DNA of 64,000 bases, taken from assembly GCF_006716425.1 (NCBI RefSeq), contig NZ_VFOZ01000001.1, positions 2,356,001 to 2,420,000 on the forward strand, read 5' to 3'. Of the stretch, positions 35,704 to 43,969 are shown in pieces; the stretch's first letter is position 1, and each line of letters opens with the position of its first letter. The DNA comes from Actinoallomurus bryophytorum (GTDB lineage: Bacteria; Actinomycetota; Actinomycetes; Streptosporangiales; Streptosporangiaceae). The notes beneath the pieces are model-generated. The model saw only the letters and a program-made list of their open reading frames with translations, did no database searches and was not told the origin of the DNA. The translations under genes were made by a program, and so were the position numbers.

Positions 35704-36453
35704 TCAGTTGCCCGCCATCTTGCCGCCGTCGATCGTGATCGTCTGGCCCGTGATGTATCCCGACCGGCCGGAGCCGAGGAAGACGATGAGGTCGGCCGCC
35801 TCCTCAGGAGTGCCCGGCCGACCCTGCGGGATCGTGGCCGCGAACGCGGCCTTGTTCTCCTCACTCCCCATGACGCGGTCGTGCATCGCGGTCTCGATCG
35901 CGCCGAGGGTCACCGCGTTGACGCGTACGCCCGCACGTGCCGCCTCCAGCGCCGCCGACCTGGTCAGGCCGACGACCGCATGCTTGCTGGCCACGTAGAG
36001 CGGTCCGATCGGGGCGCCCATCAGACCGTAGATCGAGCTGACGTTGATGATGCTGCCGCTCCCCTGGGCCGCCATCGCCCGGAGCTGGTACTTGATGCCC
36101 ATCAGCGTTCCGAGGACGTTGGTCTCGAAGGCGAGATCGAAGTCCTCCTTCGTCACCTCCACGATCGGCTTGAGCTCCCCCTCGGTGCCGGCGTTGTTGA
36201 CGGCGACGTCAACGCGGCCGAAGCGCTCCACCGTACGGTCGACCAGGTTCTTCAGCTCCTCCTCGTAACGCACGTCGGCGCGGACGAACTCCGCCTCGGT
36301 GCCCAGTGACTTCAGCTCGGCCGCCAGGGACTCACCGGCCTCCTGGCGCCGTCCGGAGACCACGACCTTGGCCCCCTCCTTCGCGAAGGCGACGGCGGTC
36401 GCGCGGCCTACGCCGGTCAGGGCTCCGGTGATGAGAACAACGGGACTGGTCAT
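35704..36453 (-). CDS. Short-chain dehydrogenase/reductase (FabG-like)
   Basis: Classical SDR of 249 aa: cofactor loop TGALTGVG, NNAG in the fourth strand, catalytic Ser in INVSSIYG, YVASK active site, and the C-terminal GYITGQTITIDGG typical of FabG-like enzymes. It oxidises or reduces an alcohol/ketone pair with NAD(P)(H). It is divergent from a TetR gene across 89 bp that hold two copies of a TATGGGA palindrome, so it is almost certainly controlled by it. Substrate unknown. Confidence 0.92.
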   Translation of the reverse strand: MTSPVVLITGALTGVGRATAVAFAKEGAKVVVSGRRQEAGESLAAELKSLGTEAEFVRADVRYEEELKNLVDRTVERFGRVDVAVNNAGTEGELKPIVEVTKEDFDLAFETNVLGTLMGIKYQLRAMAAQGSGSIINVSSIYGLMGAPIGPLYVASKHAVVGLTRSAALEAARAGVRVNAVTLGAIETAMHDRVMGSEENKAAFAATIPQGRPGTPEEAADLIVFLGSGRSGYITGQTITIDGGKMAGN

Positions 36454-36466
36454 GACGGCTCCTCTT

Positions 36467-36522
36467 TATGGGATGTACGTCCCATAAGCTATGCAGGCGC
36501 ATTATGGGCTGTCAATCCCATT
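36467..36522. promoter_or_regulatory. Two tandem TetR operators (TATGGGA palindromes)
   Basis: TATGGGATGTACGTCCCATA (36467-36486) is a perfect inverted repeat with 7-bp arms. A second site of the same 20-bp size, TATGGG-N8-CCCATT, spans 36503-36522. They occupy the divergent promoter of the SDR and TetR genes, so a TetR dimer at each could repress both. Confidence 0.75.
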
Positions 36523-36542
36523 TTATGGAGTAAGGTGAGCCC

Positions 36543-37211
36543 ATGAGCGACGAGGTGCGCCTGACGCCGAAGGGCCGCGCGACAAGGCAGCGGATCATCG
36601 AGGCCGCCGCCGACCTGATCTTCGAGCGCGGCGTCGCGCGGACGAGCATCGAGGACGTACGCAAGGCCGCCGGGGTGAGCGGCTCCCAGATGACGCACTA
36701 CTTCACGGACAAGCGGAGCCTGATCCGGGCCGTGATCGCCTGGCAGGCGGACACCGTGGTGGAGCTGCACCGGCAGCCCGCGCTGGACGAGCTGGCCACC
36801 TTCGACGCGCTGTACCTGTGGGCCGAGATCAACGTCCAGAGACAGCTCGAGGCGCACTGCGCGGGCGGCTGCAGGTTCGGGTCGCTGGCAGGCGAGCTGG
36901 CCGAGCACGACGGCGACACCCGCACCGACCTGGCCAGGGGTTTCGAGCGCTGGGAGGAACTGTTCCGGCACGGACTCCACACGATGCGCGACCGCGGCGA
37001 CCTACGCGCGGACGCGGACCCGGACGAGCTCGCCCTCGGTCTGCTGACGGCGCTGCAGGGCGGCATGCTGATGACACAGACCAAGCGCGACGTCGCCCCA
37101 CTGGTGGCCGTACTCAACGGCATGCTCGCCCACGTCCGCTCGTTCGCGACGGACGAGGCGATACGCACCGCCGACACGCACATCACCGTCGCGTCGGCCC
37201 CGGCCGCCTGA
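36543..37211 (+). CDS. TetR family transcriptional regulator
   Basis: Repressor of 222 aa. The DNA-binding domain (residues 10-58) reads TRQRIIEAAADLIFERGVARTSIEDV with recognition part SGSQMTHYFTDKRSLI, and the TetR_C-type ligand domain has a Cys in AHCAGGCRFG. The start ATG 36543 follows GGAGTAAGGTG. Its own promoter and that of the divergent SDR share two palindromic sites, making autorepression likely. The inducer is probably the SDR substrate or product. Confidence 0.92.
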   Translation: MSDEVRLTPKGRATRQRIIEAAADLIFERGVARTSIEDVRKAAGVSGSQMTHYFTDKRSLIRAVIAWQADTVVELHRQPALDELATFDALYLWAEINVQRQLEAHCAGGCRFGSLAGELAEHDGDTRTDLARGFERWEELFRHGLHTMRDRGDLRADADPDELALGLLTALQGGMLMTQTKRDVAPLVAVLNGMLAHVRSFATDEAIRTADTHITVASAPAA

Positions 37212-37551
37212 CGGCCCGCACCACGAAGCCTCTCCGAGACCGCGCGGCGTCCAGGCCATGGCCGCACGCCGGGCGTAAGTCTCGCGTGCCCGCGCGAACG
37301 CAGGCCTGAGACCTGACGTCCGCGCGCTCCCAGCCGCGACCCACGCCGACAGACGCAGAACGCGAGCCGGCAGCGATCGCGGCACCCGTCTGGGGCGAAA
37401 TGCCGCCCCCGGTACGGCGACGTCGGCAGCCTCCCCCGAGGGCGCTGCCCATACCGGCCGCCGAGCCCTCCACCGAGCCAGGCACGCCGCAAGCCGCAGC
37501 CAGGCGACGCCGGTCTCGAACGAACCACCCGCTCAGGACCAAGCCCGACAT
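37212..37551. other. Intergenic region, no gene seen
   Basis: About 340 bp of very GC-rich sequence between the TetR gene and the zinc-transport promoter. Only shadow frames are present, and no repeat, RNA or hairpin stood out. Confidence 0.4.
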
Positions 37552-37594
37552 TGACAACCATTACCAGTAACAGTGATTATGGGAACGGTTTTCA
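37552..37594. promoter_or_regulatory. Probable tandem Zur boxes upstream of znuA
   Basis: TGGGAACGGTTTTCA at 37580-37594 (minus strand TGAAAACCGTTCCCA) agrees at 12 of 15 bases with the clear Zur box before rpmG. TGACAACCATTACCA at 37552-37566 agrees at 10 of 15. Both lie just before the zinc-uptake operon and in an AT-rich dip, as expected for zinc repression. Confidence 0.65.
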
Positions 37595-37623
37595 TTGTCC
37601 ATCAAGGTGATCGAGGAGATACG

Positions 37624-38562
37624 TTGCGCATCCGAACCGCGCGGCTGGCCGCCCCAGCGTTCGCCGGCCTGCTGGCGACCGTGACCGCCTGTGGCGATTC
37701 CAGCTCGGCGAGCGACACGAGCGGTGAACAGCTGAAGATCGTGGCGACCACCACGCAGGTCGCCGACTTCGCCCGCAATATCGGGGGCGACAGGGTCCAG
37801 GTCACCCAGATTCTCAAGCCGAACGTCGACCCGCACGACTACGAGCCCTCCCCCGCCGACGTCCAGGCCATCGCCCAGGCCGACGTGGTGGTGGAGAGCG
37901 GCGTTCACCTGGAGAAGTGGCTGGACCAGACGATCAGCTCCTCCGGCTTCCACGGCACCCTGGTCGACTCCAGCAAGGGCGTGGCCGTACGCCAGGGCAA
38001 CGGCACCGACGAGGAGGCCGCCGGCGACCCCCACATCTGGCACAACCCCAAGAACGCCGAGATCATGAGCCGCAACATCGCCGCCGCCCTCGATGCCAAG
38101 GACGCGACCGACAAGTCCACCTTCGACGCGAACCTCACCGCCTACACCGGCAAGCTCGACCAGCTCGACACCTGGATCACCCAGCGGATCGACACGCTGC
38201 CCGCCGCGCAGCGCAAGCTCGTCACCAACCACGACGCGTTCGGCTACTACGTCGACCGCTACCACCTGACGTTCGTCGGCTCGATCATCCCGAGCTTCGA
38301 CACCTCCGCCGAGCTGTCCGGCAAGCAGCTGTCCACTCTCGTCGCGAAGATCAAGGAGACCGGCGTCAAGGCGATCTTCTCCGAGTCCTCGCTGCCGCCC
38401 AAGACCGCCGAGGCGATCGGCAAGGAGGCCGGCGTCAAGGTCGAGGCCGGAGAGAACTCCCTGTACGGCGACACGCTCGGCCCCGCGGGCTCGGCCGGCG
38501 CGACCTACCTCGACATGGAGCGTCACAACACGACCACCATCGTCGACGCACTGAAGGACTGA
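37624..38562 (+). CDS. znuA: Zinc ABC transporter substrate-binding lipoprotein
   Basis: Solute-binding lipoprotein of 312 aa (cluster A-I). It starts at TTG 37624 with a GAGGAG site. The signal ends in a lipobox-like VTAC followed by GDSSSASDTSG. Metal-ligand blocks are DPHDYEPSPAD, DPHIWHNPKN, NHDAFGYY and a final acidic ligand in YGDTLG. It captures Zn2+ (Mn2+ cannot be fully excluded, but the Zur boxes and the neighbouring Zur-type L33 argue for zinc). It is first of an operon with an ATPase and two permeases, with 2 bp to the next gene. Confidence 0.93.
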   Translation: MRIRTARLAAPAFAGLLATVTACGDSSSASDTSGEQLKIVATTTQVADFARNIGGDRVQVTQILKPNVDPHDYEPSPADVQAIAQADVVVESGVHLEKWLDQTISSSGFHGTLVDSSKGVAVRQGNGTDEEAAGDPHIWHNPKNAEIMSRNIAAALDAKDATDKSTFDANLTAYTGKLDQLDTWITQRIDTLPAAQRKLVTNHDAFGYYVDRYHLTFVGSIIPSFDTSAELSGKQLSTLVAKIKETGVKAIFSESSLPPKTAEAIGKEAGVKVEAGENSLYGDTLGPAGSAGATYLDMERHNTTTIVDALKD

Positions 38563-38564
38563 AC

Positions 38565-39323
38565 GTGGAGAACGAGCCCGCGCTCGACCTGGACGAGGTC
38601 GGCGTCGCGTACGGCCCGGCGCTCGCGCTGGAGAACATCAACGGCATGGTCGCCCCCGGCGAGGCCGTCGCCCTGATCGGCCCTAACGGTGCCGGCAAGT
38701 CCACCCTCATCAAGGCGATCCTCGGTCTGCTACCCCTCGCCGAGGGCCGGATCACCGTGCTCGGGCACACCCCCGCGGCGGCCCGGCGCGAGGTCGCGTA
38801 CGTACCGCAGGCCGACACGCTCGACCCGGAGTTCCCGATCTCGGTCGGCCAGGTGGTGCTGATGGGCCGGTACCGGCGGATCGGCTGGCTGCGCCGCCCG
38901 CGTGCCGCCGACCGCGCGGCGGCGGCGCGAGCGCTGGAGCAGGTCGGCCTCGGGGACCGGGCGAAGCACCGGTTCGGCACGCTGTCCGGCGGGCAGCGCC
39001 AGCGGGTGCTGCTGGCCCGCGCCATCGCGGCCGAGCCACGGCTCCTGCTGCTGGACGAGCCGTTCAACGGAGTCGACGCCGTCAGCGAGCAGGCTCTGCT
39101 GGCCGCGATCGCGGCGCTCAAGAAGGAGGGCGCTGCGGTCGTGGTCGCCACGCACGACCTCGCCCTGGCCCACCTCGCCTGCGAGGAGGTGTGCCTGCTC
39201 AACCGCCGGCAGTACGGCTTCGGGCCCGCCGGGACCACGCTCACGCCGGAGCGGCTACGCGCCACCTACGGCGGGCACGCCCTCGAGCTGCGGGGCGACC
39301 GCGTCATCGTCGCCCACTCCTAA
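38565..39323 (+). CDS. znuC: Zinc ABC transporter ATP-binding protein
   Basis: ABC ATPase of 252 aa: Walker A GPNGAGKST, Q-loop in YVPQADTLDP, signature LSGGQRQRVLLARAI, Walker B LLLLDEPFNGVD and H-loop in ATHDLALAH. The region after Walker A is typical of the metal-uptake subfamily. It starts at GTG 38565, directly after znuA's stop, and powers uptake through the downstream permeases. Confidence 0.94.
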   Translation: MENEPALDLDEVGVAYGPALALENINGMVAPGEAVALIGPNGAGKSTLIKAILGLLPLAEGRITVLGHTPAAARREVAYVPQADTLDPEFPISVGQVVLMGRYRRIGWLRRPRAADRAAAARALEQVGLGDRAKHRFGTLSGGQRQRVLLARAIAAEPRLLLLDEPFNGVDAVSEQALLAAIAALKKEGAAVVVATHDLALAHLACEEVCLLNRRQYGFGPAGTTLTPERLRATYGGHALELRGDRVIVAHS

Positions 39324-39341
39324 GGCTGCGTACCAGAGCCC

Positions 39342-40208
39342 ATGTACCAGATCTTCGTCGAACCGTTCACCTTCCCGTTCATGGCCCGCGCGCTGGTCGA
39401 ACTGCTCGTGCTCGGCGCGCTGGCCGGGACGGTCGGGGTGCTGATCCTGCTGCGCCGGCTGGCGTTCATGACCGACGCTCTGACCCACACGGTCTTCCCC
39501 GGGGTCGTCGTCGGGTACCTGCTGACCGGCGAGGGCGGCATCTTCTGGGGTGCGCTCGCGGCCGGGATACTGACCGCCGTACTCCTGACCCTGCTCACCC
39601 GGCATCGCTCGGTCACCGAGGACACCGCGCTCGCGGTGCTGCTCACGACGTTCTTCGCGATCGGCGTCGTCCTCGTCTCGCGCGAGTCCGGCTACACCAC
39701 CGACCTGACGGCCTTCCTGTTCGGCCGGATCCTGACCGTCACCGGGACGCAGCTGACGCAGACATTCGCGGTGACCGTCCTGGTCATCGCCGCGCTGGTG
39801 CTCCTGCGGCGGCCACTGATGTCGCGCACCTTCGACCCGCGGGGCGCCGAGGCGGCCGGCTACCGGATCGGCCTGCTGGACCTGGCCACGAACGCCATCG
39901 TCGCCCTGGTCGTGGTCGCCTCGGTACGGGCCGTGGGCACCGTACTGGTGATCGCGCTGCTCATCGTGCCGGCCGCGGCGGCGCGTGCGGTCTCCGACCG
40001 GCTCGTCGTGATCGTGCCGGTGGCCGCCGCTCTCGGTGCGCTGGGAGGCTGGGCAGGCCTGGCGATCAGCTACGACGCCTCGCTCCATCACGGACTGCGG
40101 CTGGCCTCCGGCGGCACGGTCGTCCTCGTCCTCATCGCCCTCTACCTGGCCGCTCTCGCCGCCGCCGCGACCGTACGCCGGCTGCGTACCGTACGGAGGG
40201 CGACGTGA
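39342..40208 (+). CDS. znuB: Zinc ABC transporter permease
   Basis: Integral membrane permease of 288 aa with about 8-9 hydrophobic segments (ABC-3 family). Marks are RRLAFMTDALTHTVFPGVVVGYLL near the N-terminus and the later FDPRGAEAAGYR loop followed by LLIVPAAAARAVSDRL. It contacts ZnuC through the loop near SDRL. It is the first of three related permease reading frames in the operon; its TGA overlaps the GTG of the second. Confidence 0.92.
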   Translation: MYQIFVEPFTFPFMARALVELLVLGALAGTVGVLILLRRLAFMTDALTHTVFPGVVVGYLLTGEGGIFWGALAAGILTAVLLTLLTRHRSVTEDTALAVLLTTFFAIGVVLVSRESGYTTDLTAFLFGRILTVTGTQLTQTFAVTVLVIAALVLLRRPLMSRTFDPRGAEAAGYRIGLLDLATNAIVALVVVASVRAVGTVLVIALLIVPAAAARAVSDRLVVIVPVAAALGALGGWAGLAISYDASLHHGLRLASGGTVVLVLIALYLAALAAAATVRRLRTVRRAT

Positions 40209-41005
40209 CCGTCATCGAGCGTGCCCTCACCGAGGCCGTTCTGCTCGGCGCGGTCGGCGGGCTGGTCAGCGTGCAGATCGTGCTGCGGCGGCTGCCGTTC
40301 TTCACGCTCGCCATGACCCACGCGACGTTCCCCGGCGTGGTCCTGGCGGCCGTCGCCGGGGTCGACCTGTACGCCGGCGGCGGCCTGTTCGGCGTGCTCG
40401 TCGTGGCCGGCGTCCTGGCTCTGTCGCGGCGGCGGGAGGACACGACGACCGCGATCGGCATCGTGCTCTCGGCCGGGTTCGCGCTCGGCGTCGTACTGCT
40501 GTCCGCGCAGGAGGGGTTCTCCAAGGACCTCACCGCGTACACCGTCGGCCAGATCCTGACCGTCGGCGACGGCGACCTGGTCGCGGTGGCGCTGGCCGGT
40601 CTCGTCGTCGTCGCCCTGCTCGGTGTCGCGGGGCGGCAGCTGACCTTCCGGGCCTTCGACCCCGGCGGGTACGCCGCCGCGGGGTACCGGCCGGTTGCCG
40701 TGGACGCCGCGCTCCTTCTCACCGTGGAGGCCGTCATCGTGGTCGCCGTACCGGCCGTCGGCGCCATCCTCGCCGTCGCGATCCTCGTGGCACCCGCCGC
40801 CGTCGCCCGGCTGTGGACCCAGCGCATCCCGCTCATGACCGGCATCGCCGTGCTCACCGGGGCGGGCAGCGGCCTGGCCGGCGTCCTGGTCTCCAATGAC
40901 TACAACGTCGCCGCGGGCGGTGCCATCACGGTGGCGATCGGCGTGGTGTTCGCGCTCTCCCTCGCCGCCACGACGACGTGGCGCACGCTGCGCCGGGCCG
41001 CCTGA
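40205..41005 (+). CDS. znuB: Second zinc ABC transporter permease (ZnuB paralogue)
   Basis: Permease of 266 aa from the same ABC-3 family: RRLPFFTLAMTHATFPGVVLAAVAG, FDPGGYAAAGYRPVAVDA and ILVAPAAVARLWTQRI align with the first permease. GTG 40205 overlaps the previous stop (GTGA), so the two are made in equal amounts and may form a heterodimer instead of a ZnuB homodimer. Its stop overlaps the ATG of the broken third copy. Confidence 0.9.
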   Translation: MTVIERALTEAVLLGAVGGLVSVQIVLRRLPFFTLAMTHATFPGVVLAAVAGVDLYAGGGLFGVLVVAGVLALSRRREDTTTAIGIVLSAGFALGVVLLSAQEGFSKDLTAYTVGQILTVGDGDLVAVALAGLVVVALLGVAGRQLTFRAFDPGGYAAAGYRPVAVDAALLLTVEAVIVVAVPAVGAILAVAILVAPAAVARLWTQRIPLMTGIAVLTGAGSGLAGVLVSNDYNVAAGGAITVAIGVVFALSLAATTTWRTLRRAA

Positions 41006-41546
41006 TGGGCGGGTTCGGCGGGCGGGCCGCGATGGAGCTGATCCTGGTCGGTACGGCGTGCGGCGCCCTCGGCGTTCAGGTCGTCCTGCGGCGTCTGGCG
41101 TTCTTCACCGAGACGCTCGGCCACGTGGTGTTCCTCGGCATCGTGGCCGCCACGGTCACAAGGAACTGCTCCTCGCCGCGTTCGATCCGGTGGGGGTGCG
41201 GGCGCTCGGCTATCCGGCCTGGCTGGTCTACCTTGGCCTGCCGGCGATGCTGGCGATCACGGTCGTCACGGCCGCCCCGGCGGTCGGCGCGACGTTGCCA
41301 CTGGCTCTGCTCGTCGGCCCGGCCGCCACCGCCCTGCTGTGGACGCGCCGGGCCGTACCGGCCACGGTCCTCGGCGGCCTGCTCGGCGCGTTCGCGGCCG
41401 TCACCGGTCTGGAGCTGTCACTGCACTTTCGTCTCGCGGCCTCCGCGACCGTCGCGGTCGTGTGCGGAGGCCTCTTCCTCGTCACGGTCGCCGCCGCCCG
41501 TACTCGCGGCGGCGACCGGCCGGTCAGCGTTCCTCGCGGAACGTGA
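41005..41546 (+). pseudogene. Third zinc permease, broken by deletion and frameshift
   Basis: ATG 41005 overlaps the stop of the second permease. The frame begins like a permease (GVQVVLRRLAFFTETLGHVVFLGIVAA) but fails after 41155. From about 41161 another frame continues with the family's C-terminal half (ELLLAAFDPVGVRALGYPAW, LPLALLVGPAATALLWTRRA, to stop 41546). About 100 residues containing several membrane segments are missing between the two parts. The relic overlaps the convergent rpmG by 23 bp. Confidence 0.82.
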
Positions 41547-41688
41547 CGTGCCGCCGGGCCACCGGGTCGTACTTGCGCAGTTCAAGGCGGTTGGGGTCGT
41601 TTCGGCGGCTCTTCCGTGTCACGTACGTGTAGCCGGTGCTCGCGGTGGAGCGGAGCTTGACGATCGGGCGAAGTGTGCTGCGGGCCAT
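41524..41688 (-). CDS. rpmG: 50S ribosomal protein L33, zinc-independent (C-) form
   Basis: L33 of 54 aa: [20 protein letters not shown] at the start, then [20 protein letters not shown] and [12 protein letters not shown] at the end. It has no cysteine, so it cannot bind zinc. Such C- paralogues replace the zinc-binding L33 when zinc is scarce and release it for reuse. The ATG follows GGGAGGCGAG, and a near-perfect Zur box ends 16 bp upstream. Too short for most gene finders, but unmistakable. Confidence 0.95.
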   Translation of the reverse strand: MARSTLRPIVKLRSTASTGYTYVTRKSRRNDPNRLELRKYDPVARRHVTFREER

Positions 41689-41703
41689 GATCTCGCCTCC
41701 CGG

Positions 41704-41718
41704 TGAGAATGATTTTCA
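41704..41718 (-). promoter_or_regulatory. Zur box controlling rpmG
   Basis: TGAGAATGATTTTCA (minus strand TGAAAATCATTCTCA) is a near-perfect match to the actinobacterial Zur consensus and lies directly over the likely promoter of rpmG, 16 bp before its ATG. It predicts repression when zinc is plentiful. Confidence 0.85.
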
Positions 41719-41727
41719 CCCCCATAA

Positions 41728-42594
41728 CTACACCCCCGGGGGGTGTATTCCCCGAGCGGCCGCCTCGACGGTCTGGTCCAGCAGGACCGCGATGGTCATG
41801 GGCCCCACGCCGCCGGGGACGGGGGTGATGAGGCTCGCGCGCGTACGGGCGGCCTCGAAGTCGACGTCACCGATGTTGCCGGGGTTGTAGCCGGCGTCGA
41901 CCACGACCGCCCCGGGCTTGACGTCCTCACCGCGAATGAACCTCGGCCGCCCGACGGCGGCGACCACGACGTCCGCCTGCCGCACGACGGCCGTCACGTC
42001 CCGCGTACGCGAGTGGCAGTATGTGACCGTCGCGTCCCGGCCGAGCAGCAGCATGCCGACTGGCCTGCCGAGGATCGCGCTACGGCCCACCACGACGGCG
42101 TGCCTGCCGGCCAGGTCGACGTCGTAGTGGTCCAGCAGCCGCATGATCCCGCCCGGCGTGCAGGACACGAAGCCGGGCAGCCCGAAGCTCATCGCGGCGA
42201 AGGAGGCCGTCGTGACCCCGTCGACGTCCTTTTCGGGCGCGATGGCCTCGAACGCGGCGCGCTCGTCGATGTGGGGCCCGACCGGGTGCTGAAGGAGGAT
42301 GCCGTGCACCTGCGGGTCCTGGGACAGGGCGTCGACGGCCGCGACCAGCTCCGCCGTCGTGGTCGCGGCCGGCAGCGCGATGTGGCGCGAGCGGATGCCG
42401 GCCTTCTCGCACCGGGCTCGCTTCATGCGGACGTAGGTGACCGAGGCGGGGTCGTCCCCGACGAGAACGGTGGCGAGGCACGGCTGCGTGCCGGTCCGCC
42501 GGGTGAGGGCCGCGGCACGCTCGGCGGTGCGTTCGACGATCCGGCGGGCGAGGCCGGCGCCGTCCATCAGACGGGCGGTGGGTGCTGGGGACAC
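41728..42594 (-). CDS. folD: Methylenetetrahydrofolate dehydrogenase / cyclohydrolase
   Basis: Bifunctional one-carbon enzyme of 288 aa that converts 5,10-methylene-THF to 10-formyl-THF. It keeps the active-site lysine in YVRMKRARCEKAGI, the loop PEKDVDGV, the VVGRSAILGRPVG cofactor segment, CHSRT, and the C-terminal PVPGGVGPMTIAVLL. The GTG start has a CCCAGGAG ribosome-binding site, part of which can be sequestered by the ZTP riboswitch upstream. Formyl-THF is consumed in purine synthesis, which explains ZTP control. Its 3' end is 10 bp from the rpmG Zur box. Confidence 0.95.
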   Translation of the reverse strand: MSPAPTARLMDGAGLARRIVERTAERAAALTRRTGTQPCLATVLVGDDPASVTYVRMKRARCEKAGIRSRHIALPAATTTAELVAAVDALSQDPQVHGILLQHPVGPHIDERAAFEAIAPEKDVDGVTTASFAAMSFGLPGFVSCTPGGIMRLLDHYDVDLAGRHAVVVGRSAILGRPVGMLLLGRDATVTYCHSRTRDVTAVVRQADVVVAAVGRPRFIRGEDVKPGAVVVDAGYNPGNIGDVDFEAARTRASLITPVPGGVGPMTIAVLLDQTVEAAARGIHPPGV

Positions 42595-42621
42595 GGGCTG
42601 CTCCTGGGCGTTCGCTGCGGA

Positions 42622-42708
42622 TCGGCCCAGGCGCGCGGCACGTACGGAGTCGCGGAACCGCTTCCCGGTGGTGCTCCACCTCAGCGCCAGTCACGGCCCG
42701 GTGAGAAC
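42622..42708 (-). promoter_or_regulatory. ZTP (pfl) riboswitch upstream of folD
   Basis: On the minus strand the leader reads CGGGCCGTGACTGGCG, then GGTGGAG, then CCACCGGGAAGCGG, then GCCGCGCGCCTGGGC. These are the conserved blocks, in order and spacing, of the pfl/ZTP aptamer, which senses ZTP/ZMP when 10-formyl-THF runs low. The 3' strand CCTGGGC (42625-42631) is complementary to GCCCAGG at the folD Shine-Dalgarno (42603-42609), so the switch probably works on translation. Confidence 0.88.
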
Positions 42709-42725
42709 ACTAGCCGCGTGACGCG

Positions 42726-42760
42726 GACGGGCCCGCCACAGGGAGCGTGGCGGGCCCGTC
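42726..42760 (-). terminator. Hairpin terminator after S53 protease
   Basis: GACGGGCCCGCCAC and its exact complement form 14-bp arms around a 7-nt loop, 13 bp beyond the protease stop codon. It also separates the protease from the folD riboswitch. Confidence 0.8.
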
Positions 42761-42772
42761 GTGCGATCCGGA

Positions 42773-43969
42773 TCAGAAGGCTCCGACGCCGTTCGGCGTG
42801 CCGAGGCCGGTCGGGCCGTCCCAGCCGGTGCCGGCCTTGCACCACTTCGCAGTGGTGCAGGTGCCGTTGCTGCCCGACGTGACGTCGAACAGCGAGCCGG
42901 TGTGGGCGTACGGGTAGTTGTTGGTGACGCTCGCGGCGTTGGCGGCCAGACCGTACACACCGGCGACCACCGGGGCGGAGACGCTGGTGCCGCCGAAGAC
43001 CAGCCAGCCGCTCTGGCCCTGGTACGACGTGCTGTCGTAGACGGCGACGCCGGTGGCCGGGTCGGCCACGGCGGAGACGTCGGCGACGGCGCGCCGGGAG
43101 CAGCCGGTGAGGCCGGACTGCCCGGACAGGGCCGTGTTGTACTGCGAGCAGCCGCTGCCCGCGCCGCTCCACGCGGTCTCCGTCCAGCCTCGGGTGCTGG
43201 TCGAGCTGCGGAGCGACGTGCCGCCGACTGCGGTCACGTAGCGGGAGGACGCCGGGTACTCCACGCCGTAGCCGGCGTCACCGGTGCTGACCGTGATGGC
43301 CTTGCCGGGGTGGTTGTAGAAGGCGCCGTAGGTCGAGTCGGAGGCGTCCGAGCCGCCGTAGCTGTTGCTGATGACGTTGGCCAGGCCCGCGGCGGTGTTC
43401 ACCGCGGCGCCCAGGTCGCTGAAGTTGTTGGTCTTGGCCTCGACGAGCACGATCTTGCAGTTGGGGCACACCGCGGAGACCATGTCGACGTCGAGGGAGA
43501 TCTCCTGGGCCCAGCCCGCGTCGGTCTTGGGGTAGGACGTGCCGCCGTTCTGGTCGACCTTCTTGAAGCAGCCGTTGGCGGTCGTGCAGGCGCTGAGTCC
43601 GTACTGGCTGCGGAACACGCCGAGGTCGGCCTCGGCGTTCGGGGCGTTGTAGGCGTCGACGATCGCGACGGTCTGCCCCGATCCCGCGGTGGAGGACGGC
43701 AGCTTGTAGGCACTCTGCAGGTTGGCGGGCGAGAGGCCGGACGGGGCGTTCGCCTCGGCACGCAGGGTGTGCGCGCTGTCGGCGATGTCATTGCGTACGA
43801 GCGCGGTGCAGCTCGCCCGGCCGGCCTTCGAGGTGGCGCAAGAATGGTGGAACGGGTGGGAGGCGGCGGCCGGAGCCGCCTGGGGCGCGGCCGTGGCCGC
43901 GGTGGACAGGAAGGGGACCAGGGCGAGTATCAGTCCGCCCAATATGGTCCCGGTTACGCGTCGTCGCAT
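42773..43969 (-). CDS. Secreted S53 (sedolisin) family peptidase
   Basis: Exported acid-type serine peptidase of 398 aa. A signal peptide runs to about residue 28. The sedolisin triad is visible: E156 and D160 in AQEISLDVD, and nucleophile S329 in VFGGTSVSAP; the oxyanion aspartate is D231 in VSTGDAGY. The usual long activation prodomain is missing, and only about 60 residues precede the catalytic domain, as in several actinobacterial relatives. A GG-AGAG site precedes the ATG at 43969. It degrades extracellular protein; specificity is unknown. Confidence 0.9.
   Translation of the reverse strand: MRRRVTGTILGGLILALVPFLSTAATAAPQAAPAAASHPFHHSCATSKAGRASCTALVRNDIADSAHTLRAEANAPSGLSPANLQSAYKLPSSTAGSGQTVAIVDAYNAPNAEADLGVFRSQYGLSACTTANGCFKKVDQNGGTSYPKTDAGWAQEISLDVDMVSAVCPNCKIVLVEAKTNNFSDLGAAVNTAAGLANVISNSYGGSDASDSTYGAFYNHPGKAITVSTGDAGYGVEYPASSRYVTAVGGTSLRSSTSTRGWTETAWSGAGSGCSQYNTALSGQSGLTGCSRRAVADVSAVADPATGVAVYDSTSYQGQSGWLVFGGTSVSAPVVAGVYGLAANAASVTNNYPYAHTGSLFDVTSGSNGTCTTAKWCKAGTGWDGPTGLGTPNGVGAF

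Noticed and set aside
37917-39323. Fusion-like 468-aa frame covering znuA's end and znuC
   Set aside because: Only its C-terminal half is the real ATPase; the first half is znuA out of frame. GTG 38565 is the true start.
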